This document shows positions 57,368 to 64,000 of a stretch of 64,000 nucleotides of DNA, in pieces. Origin of the DNA: Vreelandella arcis (GTDB lineage: Bacteria > Pseudomonadota > Gammaproteobacteria > Pseudomonadales > Halomonadaceae); assembly GCF_900103865.1 (NCBI RefSeq), contig NZ_FNII01000003.1:186001-250000 (forward strand), in the 5' to 3' direction. How positions within the stretch are numbered: position 1 is the stretch's first letter; each line of letters starts with the position of its first letter. The notes under the pieces are model-generated. The model searched no databases. It was given only the letters and a program-made list of their open reading frames with translations, and was not told the DNA's origin. The translations under genes and the position numbers were made by a program.

Positions 57368-58117
57368 ATGAAAGTACTGGTCGCGGTTAAGCGCGTCATC
57401 GACTACAACGTCAAAATTCGTGTTAAAGCGGATCATTCTGATGTCGATCTGACTAACGTCAAAATGGCCATGAACCCCTTCTGCGAAATTGCCGTGGAAG
57501 AGGCGGTACGCCTGAAAGAGAAGGGCGTGGCCACCGAGGTGGTCGCTGTGTCGGTTGGCCCCAAGGCTGCCCAGGAGCAACTGCGGACTTCGCTGGCGCT
57601 GGGCGCAGATCGAGCAATTCATATTGAAACCGACGAGCGGGTAGAATCGCTGGCCGTTGCCAAATTGTTAGCCAACGTGGTCGACGAAGAGCAGCCAGGC
57701 CTCGTGATTCTGGGCAAACAGGCGATCGACACTGATAACAACCAGACCGGCCAGATGCTCGCCGCCCTGACCAATCTGCCCCAGGGCACCTTTGCTTCAG
57801 AGGTTGTGGTCGACGGTGACAAGCTTCACGTGACCCGGGAAATCGACGGCGGCCTGCAAACCATCGCACTGACGCTACCCGCCATTGTCACCACCGACCT
57901 GCGCCTTAACGAGCCGCGCTACGCCAAGTTGCCGGACATTATGAAGGCCAAGAAGAAGCCGATGGATGTTAGAACCCCCGCCGATTTCGGCGTTGAGGTG
58001 GCATCCAAAGTCAGTCTGCTCAAAGTAGAGTCACCCGCCGAGCGCAAAGGCGGTGTCAAAGTTGCTTCGGTAGACGAGCTAATCGACAAATTAAAAAACG
58101 AAGCCAAAGTTCTTTAA
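57368..58117 (+). CDS. etfB: Electron transfer flavoprotein beta subunit
   Basis: Carries electrons from acyl-CoA and other dehydrogenases with EtfA, binding AMP. The 249-aa product begins [19 protein letters not shown], the conserved EtfB start, and has [18 protein letters not shown] and [28 protein letters not shown] lies just before ATG 57368; the frame is open upstream to 57242 without resemblance. It is followed by etfA after 42 bases. Confidence 0.96.
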   Translation: MKVLVAVKRVIDYNVKIRVKADHSDVDLTNVKMAMNPFCEIAVEEAVRLKEKGVATEVVAVSVGPKAAQEQLRTSLALGADRAIHIETDERVESLAVAKLLANVVDEEQPGLVILGKQAIDTDNNQTGQMLAALTNLPQGTFASEVVVDGDKLHVTREIDGGLQTIALTLPAIVTTDLRLNEPRYAKLPDIMKAKKKPMDVRTPADFGVEVASKVSLLKVESPAERKGGVKVASVDELIDKLKNEAKVL

Positions 58118-58159
58118 GACAAGCACTTTGATACAAGAGCTTTGAAAGGAGCGGATCCA

Positions 58160-59086
58160 ATGAGCATTCTGGTACTTGCTGACCTTCATGAAGGTCAACT
58201 GGCGGGCGCGACAGCCCATGTGATCGCCGCCGCTAAACAGATCGGTGGTGATATTGACGTGTTAGTGGCGGGCGAAGGCGTGCAGGCAGCCGCTGATGCC
58301 GCCGCCAAACTCGATGGCGTCAACAAAGTGCGCGTCGCGGACAACGCCGTCTATGCCCATCAGCTAGCGGAGCCACTTGGCGCGCTGTTGGTTGAGCTAG
58401 CCGATGATTACAGCCATGTGCTGGCAAGCGCCTCGACCACGGGCAAAAATATGCTGCCGCGCTTGGCGGCGCTGAAAGACGTCAGCCAGCTTTCCGACAT
58501 TATTGCCGTGGATAGCGCTGACACTTTCAAGCGACCGATTTACGCCGGTAACGCCATTGCCACGGTGAAAAGCGATGACGCGCTGAAAGTCATCACCGTG
58601 CGCGCCACCGGCTTTGACGCGGTCGACGAAAGCGGCAGTGCTAGCATTGAAGCGGTCGACGTGGTGGTTGAGAACAGCCAGTCCAGCTTCGTTAAAGAAG
58701 AACTCGCCCAATCCGACCGCCCTGAGCTTGGCGGAGCCAAGGTGGTGATTTCTGGCGGCCGGGGCATGGGCAACGGCGAAAACTTTAAGCTCCTCGACGG
58801 CATTGCCGACAAACTGGGTGCCGCTATTGGTGCCTCGCGCGCCGCGGTGGATGCAGGCTTTGTGCCCAACGATATGCAGGTGGGTCAGACTGGCAAGATT
58901 GTCGCCCCGGAGTTGTATATTGCCGTGGGCATCTCTGGTGCCATTCAGCACCTGGCGGGCATGAAGGACTCCAAGGTGATCGTGGCGATCAATAAAGACG
59001 ACGATGCGCCGATCTTCCAAGTGGCCGATTATGGCCTGGTAGGCGATCTGTTCGAGATCCTGCCGGAGCTTGAGAGTAAGCTGTAA
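58160..59086 (+). CDS. etfA: Electron transfer flavoprotein alpha subunit
   Basis: FAD-binding subunit of ETF. The 308-aa product has the C-terminal FAD domain with [37 protein letters not shown], then [28 protein letters not shown] and [20 protein letters not shown], the ETF alpha signature region. AAGGAG lies 8 bases before ATG 58160. It is co-transcribed with etfB and ended by a strong terminator. Confidence 0.97.
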   Translation: MSILVLADLHEGQLAGATAHVIAAAKQIGGDIDVLVAGEGVQAAADAAAKLDGVNKVRVADNAVYAHQLAEPLGALLVELADDYSHVLASASTTGKNMLPRLAALKDVSQLSDIIAVDSADTFKRPIYAGNAIATVKSDDALKVITVRATGFDAVDESGSASIEAVDVVVENSQSSFVKEELAQSDRPELGGAKVVISGGRGMGNGENFKLLDGIADKLGAAIGASRAAVDAGFVPNDMQVGQTGKIVAPELYIAVGISGAIQHLAGMKDSKVIVAINKDDDAPIFQVADYGLVGDLFEILPELESKL

Positions 59087-59110
59087 ACGATTGAACGCAT
59101 GAGCCCTAAG

Positions 59111-59140
59111 AAGCCGACTTCGTGAGAAGTCGGCTTTTTT
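59111..59140 (+). terminator. Rho-independent terminator after etfA
   Basis: Perfect 11-bp stem, AAGCCGACTTC at 59111-59121 and GAAGTCGGCTT at 59126-59136, with a GTGA loop and a six-T run to 59140. Confidence 0.93.
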
Positions 59141-59167
59141 GTTCTGGCTTGATTAGGTAATCTGGCA

Positions 59168-59192
59168 ATAGTTGACTAAAATGCTGGGGAAA
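59168..59192 (+). promoter_or_regulatory. IscR-like half-site overlapping a -35 before sodA
   Basis: ATAGTTGACTAAAAT (59168-59182) matches the left half and centre of the type 1 IscR motif completely, but the right half (59183-59192) matches only about 5 of 10 positions. It contains TTGACT at 59172-59177, which could be the sodA -35; a good -10 is not evident. Confidence 0.3.
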
Positions 59193-59301
59193 AATCGAAA
59201 TTAGTCCTTTGGCGGTTGAAAAAGGCCAGCGGCGACCATACATAGTTATTGAAGCCGAAAATTGCTAAAGGCAATGAAAGCCACTCAAGGAGATGATCAA
59301 T

Positions 59302-59913
59302 ATGGCACATACACTTCCCGAACTACCTTACGCGTACGATGCGCTTGAACCGCACATTGATGCGATGACCATGGAAATCCACCATTCTCGTCACCACAAC
59401 ACTTACGTCACCAACCTGAACGGCGCACTAGAAGGCACCGGGTTAGAGGACGTTCCGGTCGAAGAGCTAGTGGCTAACCTGGATCGCGTTCCGGAAGACA
59501 AGCGTCAGCCTGTCATCAACAACGGTGGCGGTCATGCCAACCACTCTATGTTCTGGCAAATGATGTCGCCCAACGGCGGTGGTCAACCCCAAGGTGGCGT
59601 CGCGAAAGCTATTGATGCTGAGCTTGGTGGTTTTGAAGCTTTCCAGGAGGCTTTCAAAAAAGCAGCGCTTGGCCGTTTCGGCAGTGGCTGGGCTTGGTTG
59701 TCCGTCACGCCTGAGAAAAAGCTGGTAGTTGAGAATACCCTGAACCAGGATAGCCCGTTAATGCACGGTAACACGCCGGTTCTGGGCTTGGATGTCTGGG
59801 AACATGCGTACTATCTCAAGTACCAAAATAAGCGTCCCGACTACGTATCTGCTTTCTTCAACGTCATCAACTGGGAAGATGTTGAGCGTCGTTACCAAGC
59901 TGCGATCAGTTAA
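59302..59913 (+). CDS. sodA: Superoxide dismutase, manganese type
   Basis: Detoxifies superoxide. The 203-aa product has Fe/Mn-SOD metal ligands: His in [12 protein letters not shown] and HANHSMFW, and Asp and His in [12 protein letters not shown]. The MnSOD-type segments [13 protein letters not shown] and NQDSPLM (E. coli SodA-like, not SodB-like NAGTPL) point to the manganese form. AAGGAG lies 9 bases before ATG 59302; an in-frame ATG at 59293 abuts that site. It precedes nrdHIEF. Confidence 0.93.
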   Translation: MAHTLPELPYAYDALEPHIDAMTMEIHHSRHHNTYVTNLNGALEGTGLEDVPVEELVANLDRVPEDKRQPVINNGGGHANHSMFWQMMSPNGGGQPQGGVAKAIDAELGGFEAFQEAFKKAALGRFGSGWAWLSVTPEKKLVVENTLNQDSPLMHGNTPVLGLDVWEHAYYLKYQNKRPDYVSAFFNVINWEDVERRYQAAIS

Positions 59914-59957
59914 TATTGCGATGATCCGCTAGCCGCGCCTGTTCATGGCGCTGTGAT

Positions 59958-59992
59958 AAAACCGCCCACTCTTTAGTGGGCGGTTTTTTTTT
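59958..59992 (+). terminator. Rho-independent terminator after sodA
   Basis: A 13-bp stem, AAAACCGCCCACT at 59958-59970 and AGTGGGCGGTTTT at 59975-59987, with a CTTT loop and a long T-run. It separates sodA from the nrd promoter. Confidence 0.95.
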
Positions 59993-60042
59993 ATGTATGG
60001 GATAGCGTTGGGCATTAGCTGTCAATATCCTGTGGATGAAAA

Positions 60043-60089
60043 ATACCACATATGCTTGAATTGATTTTCTATTGGGCTATATATAGTAT
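60043..60089 (+). promoter_or_regulatory. Paired NrdR boxes upstream of nrdHIEF
   Basis: The box at 60074-60089 has a perfect core CTATATATAG (consensus CWATATATWG). A second, degenerate box at 60043-60058 (core CCACATATGC) is exactly 31 bp upstream, the three-helical-turn spacing typical of NrdR tandem sites. The downstream box overlaps the probable -10, as expected for repression of ribonucleotide reductase genes. Confidence 0.7.
60056..60085 (+). promoter_or_regulatory. Possible nrdH promoter
   Basis: TTGAAT at 60056-60061 and TATATA at 60080-60085 with an 18-base spacer. The AT-rich region allows other registers; the start would be near 60092. Confidence 0.4.
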
Positions 60090-60107
60090 GCGTTGTATCT
60101 TCTAGAG

Positions 60108-60134
60108 GGGTAGGGCACAAGATGTGCCCTACCC
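60108..60134 (+). other. Perfect 12-bp hairpin in the nrdHIEF leader
   Basis: GGGTAGGGCACA at 60108-60119 pairs with TGTGCCCTACCC at 60123-60134 across an AGA loop. It is followed by GAAAAAAG, so it is not an intrinsic terminator on either strand. It would lie at about +16 to +43 of the nrd mRNA, before the nrdH ribosome-binding site. Confidence 0.85.
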
Positions 60135-60165
60135 GAAAAAAGCCGCTATGAAAAGGGGAATAGCC

Positions 60166-60387
60166 ATGGAAATTCAGATTTATAGCAAGCCAGCTTGTGT
60201 TCAATGCACCGCTACCTACCGCGCGCTGGACAAGCAGGGACTTGAATACACCGTGATCGATATCACGGCTGAATCGGGCGCTCAGGAAGAAGTCGAAGCG
60301 CTGGGGTACCGTCAGCTACCTGTAGTCGTCGCCGGCGAGGATCACTGGTCGGGCTTCCGTCCAGATCGCATTCAAGCCCTGGCGTAA
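60166..60387 (+). CDS. nrdH: Glutaredoxin-like protein NrdH
   Basis: Thioredoxin-like electron donor to class Ib ribonucleotide reductase. The 73-aa product has the redox site CVQC at residues 11-14 and the LPVVV / [11 protein letters not shown]-terminal region typical of NrdH. AAAAGGGGAA precedes ATG 60166. An in-frame GTG at 60124 lies inside the leader hairpin and is unlikely to be the start. Confidence 0.94.
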   Translation: MEIQIYSKPACVQCTATYRALDKQGLEYTVIDITAESGAQEEVEALGYRQLPVVVAGEDHWSGFRPDRIQALA

Positions 60388-60421
60388 GCCACTCATGCTG
60401 GCGAATGGACGCACATCCTCC

Positions 60422-60829
60422 ATGGTCGGCAATTTGGTGTACTTTTCCACCAAGTCAGGCAATACCCACCGGTTTATTGAAAAAGTAGGCTTGGCCGCCC
60501 AGCGGTTGCCGCTCAATCGCGACGAGCCCTTACTGCAGGTTGACCGCCCCTACATATTGGTCACCCCCACCTACGGGGGCGGTCAGGCAAAAGGGGCCGT
60601 GCCAGGCCAGGTGATCCGGTTTCTTAATGACGAGCACAATCGCCACCTGATACGCGGGGTGATTGCAGCGGGTAACACCAATTTTGGCGATGCGTTCGGT
60701 TTGGCGGGCCGCATTATTGCGGAAAAGTGCCACGTGCCGTTGCTTTATCGATTCGAACTGTTTGGCACCGACGAAGATGTCGCCAAAGTTCGCGAAGGAG
60801 TAGAAGAGTTTTGGAAACGACAACCTTAG
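60422..60829 (+). CDS. nrdI: Class Ib ribonucleotide reductase flavoprotein NrdI
   Basis: Flavodoxin-like protein that supplies the oxidant for assembling the manganese-tyrosyl cofactor of NrdF. The 135-aa product has the FMN-binding [27 protein letters not shown] and [15 protein letters not shown]. The ATG at 60422 aligns with E. coli NrdI; an in-frame ATG at 60395 adds 9 residues, and neither has a good ribosome-binding site. It overlaps the nrdE start. Confidence 0.93.
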   Translation: MVGNLVYFSTKSGNTHRFIEKVGLAAQRLPLNRDEPLLQVDRPYILVTPTYGGGQAKGAVPGQVIRFLNDEHNRHLIRGVIAAGNTNFGDAFGLAGRIIAEKCHVPLLYRFELFGTDEDVAKVREGVEEFWKRQP

Positions 60830-62991
60830 CCTCGAAAGACGTAGCTGAAACGAAACGGCCTGCGGCGACAAGCGATGGGCGCACGATGGACTACCATGCG
60901 CTGAACGCCATGCTGAACCTTTACGGTGCCAACGGTGAGCTGCAGCTGGATAAAGACCGCGAAGCCGCGCGTCAGTACTTCCTGCAGCACGTTAATCAGA
61001 ACACGGTGTTTTTCCACTCGCTCGAAGAGAAGCTCGATTACCTGGTCGAGGAGCAGTACTACGAAGCAGGGACGCTTAAGCAGTATGACTTTGCCTTCGT
61101 GAAGGCGCTTTTCGAGCAGGCTTATGCGTACAAGTTCCGGTTCCCGAGTTTTCTGGGTGCCTTCAAGTATTACACCAGCTACACGCTGAAGACCTTTGAT
61201 GGCAAGCGTTACCTGGAGCGCTACGAAGACCGTGTCTGCATGGTCGCGCTTTCGTTGGCGCGGGGTAACGAGACGCTTGCCAGGTCGCTGGTCGATGAAA
61301 TCATCAGCGGTCGTTTCCAGCCGGCAACCCCGACCTTTCTGAACTGTGGCAAACAGCAGCGCGGCGAGCTGGTGTCCTGCTTCCTGCTGCGTATCGAAGA
61401 CAACATGGAGTCCATTGGCCGCTCCATCAACTCGGCGCTCCAGCTTTCCAAGCGTGGCGGCGGCGTTGCCTTCCTGCTCAGCAACATTCGCGAGTCGGGT
61501 GCCCCGATCAAGCGCATTGAAAACCAGTCGTCGGGCATTATCCCGATCATGAAGTTGCTCGAGGATGCGTTTTCCTACGCCAATCAGCTGGGCGCGCGCC
61601 AGGGTGCTGGCGCCGTATACTTGAATGCCCACCACCCGGATATCCTGCGCTTCCTGGATACCAAGCGTGAAAACGCCGACGAGAAAATCCGTATCAAGAC
61701 GCTCTCGCTCGGGGTGACGATTCCCGATATCACCTTTGAGCTGGCCAAGCGCAACGAAGACATGTACCTGTTCTCGCCCTATGACGTCGAGCGGGTGTAC
61801 GGCGTGCCGTTTGGTGATATCAGCGTGACCGAGAAATATCACGAGATGGTGGCGGATGCGCGCATCCGTAAGCAGAAGATCAACGCGCGTGCTTTCTTCC
61901 AGACCTTGGCCGAGCTGCAGTTCGAGTCCGGTTATCCCTACATCATGTTTGAAGATACGGTGAACCGGGCCAATCCCATCGCCGGGCGTATCAACATGAG
62001 TAACCTGTGCTCCGAGATTCTCCAGGTGAACACGCCGACGGATTACGACGAAGACCTCGGCTACCGGCATGTCGGCCAGGATATCTCCTGCAACCTGGGT
62101 TCCATGAATATTGCCAAGGTGATGGACTCGGGCGATATCGGCACCAGCGTGGACGTAGCGATTCGTGGCCTGACGGCCGTCTCGGAAATGAGCAATTTGA
62201 GCAGCGTCCCCTCAATTGCCGAGGGCAATGCCAAGTCCCGCGCGATTGGTTTAGGACAAATGAACCTGCACGGCTTTTTGGCGCGCGAGCATATCTATTA
62301 CGGTTCTGATGAGGGGTTGGACTTTACCAACCTGTATTTCTATTGCATTGCCTTTCACGCGCTGCGTGCGTCAAATCGCTTGGCGATTGAGCACGGTGAT
62401 ACCTTTGCAGGCTTTGCCGACTCGACCTATGCATCGGGCGAGTTCTTCAATCAGTATACCGATCACGCCTGGGAGCCGCGCACCGAAAAAGTGCGTGGGC
62501 TTTTTGAGCGCAGCGGTATTGCCTTGCCAACCCAGCAGGACTGGCAAGAGTTGAAAGCCAGCGTGATGGCGCACGGGCTGTATAACCGTAACCTGCAGGC
62601 GGTGCCGCCGACGGGGTCGATTTCTTATATCAATCACTCAACGTCGAGCATCCATCCGGTCGCGGCCAAGATCGAAATTCGCAAAGAAGGCAAATTGGGA
62701 CGGGTTTACTACCCGGCGCCGTTCCTTAATGAAGCCAACTTTGATTACTTTCAGGACGCCTACGAAATCGGCCCTGAAAAAATTATCGATACCTACGCCG
62801 AAGCGTCCAAGCACGTCGACCAGGGGCTGTCGCTCACGCTGTTCTTCCCGGATACCGCTACCACACGGGATATCAACAAAGCGCAGATTTACGCCTGGCG
62901 GAAGGGTATTAAAACGCTCTACTACATCCGCCTGCGCCAGACTGCATTGGAAGGTACCGAGGTGGAAGGCTGCGTTTCCTGCACGCTCTAG
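60811..62991 (+). CDS. nrdE: Class Ib ribonucleotide reductase alpha subunit NrdE
   Basis: Catalytic subunit reducing ribonucleoside diphosphates. The 726-aa product closely resembles E. coli Nrd[24 protein letters not shown], the catalytic NLCSEI segment and the C-terminal CVSCTL pair. Class Ib proteins lack the N-terminal ATP cone, and none is visible here. TTG 60811 is preferred: AAGGAG lies 10 bases upstream and METTTLAS resembles the E. coli N-terminus. ATG 60886 lacks a ribosome-binding site. Confidence 0.95.
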   Translation: METTTLASKDVAETKRPAATSDGRTMDYHALNAMLNLYGANGELQLDKDREAARQYFLQHVNQNTVFFHSLEEKLDYLVEEQYYEAGTLKQYDFAFVKALFEQAYAYKFRFPSFLGAFKYYTSYTLKTFDGKRYLERYEDRVCMVALSLARGNETLARSLVDEIISGRFQPATPTFLNCGKQQRGELVSCFLLRIEDNMESIGRSINSALQLSKRGGGVAFLLSNIRESGAPIKRIENQSSGIIPIMKLLEDAFSYANQLGARQGAGAVYLNAHHPDILRFLDTKRENADEKIRIKTLSLGVTIPDITFELAKRNEDMYLFSPYDVERVYGVPFGDISVTEKYHEMVADARIRKQKINARAFFQTLAELQFESGYPYIMFEDTVNRANPIAGRINMSNLCSEILQVNTPTDYDEDLGYRHVGQDISCNLGSMNIAKVMDSGDIGTSVDVAIRGLTAVSEMSNLSSVPSIAEGNAKSRAIGLGQMNLHGFLAREHIYYGSDEGLDFTNLYFYCIAFHALRASNRLAIEHGDTFAGFADSTYASGEFFNQYTDHAWEPRTEKVRGLFERSGIALPTQQDWQELKASVMAHGLYNRNLQAVPPTGSISYINHSTSSIHPVAAKIEIRKEGKLGRVYYPAPFLNEANFDYFQDAYEIGPEKIIDTYAEASKHVDQGLSLTLFFPDTATTRDINKAQIYAWRKGIKTLYYIRLRQTALEGTEVEGCVSCTL

Positions 62992-63993
<1,002 letters not shown>

Positions 63994-64000
63994 TATCGCC

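Noticed and set aside
57028-57390. 120-codon Cys-rich frame between etfD and etfB
   Set aside because: No ribosome-binding site, overlaps the etfB start, and looks like translated intergenic DNA; the operators there explain the region better.
58397-59020. 207-codon open frame opposite etfA
   Set aside because: Shadow of the highly conserved etfA gene.
60108-60134. Leader hairpin as an nrd attenuator terminator
   Set aside because: It is followed by GAAAAAAG, with no T-run on the plus strand.
60826-62070. 414-codon open frame on the minus strand opposite nrdE
   Set aside because: nrdE is strongly conserved on the plus strand; the reverse frame has no family resemblance and arises from codon bias.

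Overview
The window reads as one continuous stretch of core chromosome from a moderately GC-rich gammaproteobacterium. Gene order follows the Pseudomonas-type arrangement over long distances (lpxC-dciA-secA-argJ-nudix; rne-rluC-HAD-sppA-maf-yceD-rpmF-plsX-fabD-fabG-acpP-fabF-pabC-mltG-tmk-holB-pilZ-tatD; etfD/etfBA), but msbA-lpxK-ycaR-kdsB is arranged as in enterics. Together with the protein sequences this suggests a Halomonadaceae member (Halomonas/Vreelandella-like). That assignment is inference. I see no insertion sequence, prophage, CRISPR array, tRNA or rRNA, and no obvious frameshift.

Layout. 1-16249 is the division and cell-wall cluster: ftsI (cut by the window edge), murE, murF, mraY, murD, ftsW, murG, murC, ddlB, ftsQ, then a terminator and a 290-base gap, then ftsA, ftsZ and lpxC. 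16321-22418 holds dciA (minus strand), a small exported protein of unknown family that looks like a SecM-type secretion monitor, secA, argJ and a Nudix-ThiE fusion. 22468-24458 is a minus-strand aguA-aguB pair (agmatine to putrescine). 24647-34793 is envelope biogenesis: a LolC/E-type permease with LolD, a DUF2062 protein, comEC, msbA, lpxK, ycaR, kdsB, a low-molecular-weight phosphatase and murB. 34866-38075 is rne on the minus strand, with a long leader.

38741-55228 runs rluC, a HAD phosphatase and sppA, with maf opposed, then yceD-rpmF-plsX-fabD-fabG-acpP-fabF-pabC-mltG-tmk-holB-pilZ-tatD, a DUF1285 gene and a UvrD-like helicase. 55295-59086 is the electron-transfer flavoprotein system (etfD divergent from etfBA). 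59302-63993 is a manganese superoxide dismutase followed by the class Ib ribonucleotide reductase operon nrdHIEF.

Most genes are ordinary housekeeping genes. The most interesting signals are regulatory. (1) A 121-residue ORF directly upstream of secA has an export signal and ends in an R-R-G-P-P motif resembling ribosome arrest peptides; a 9-bp inverted repeat links its last codons to the secA leader. (2) A NrdR box with a perfect core, a degenerate partner exactly 31 bp upstream and a perfect 12-bp hairpin lie in front of nrdHIEF. (3) A near-consensus promoter would start yceD transcription about 3 nt before its ATG. (4) PsrA-like operators lie in the etf divergon. (5) A terminator splits the division cluster between ftsQ and ftsA. 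All functional claims come from reading the sequence and from family knowledge; no database search was run.
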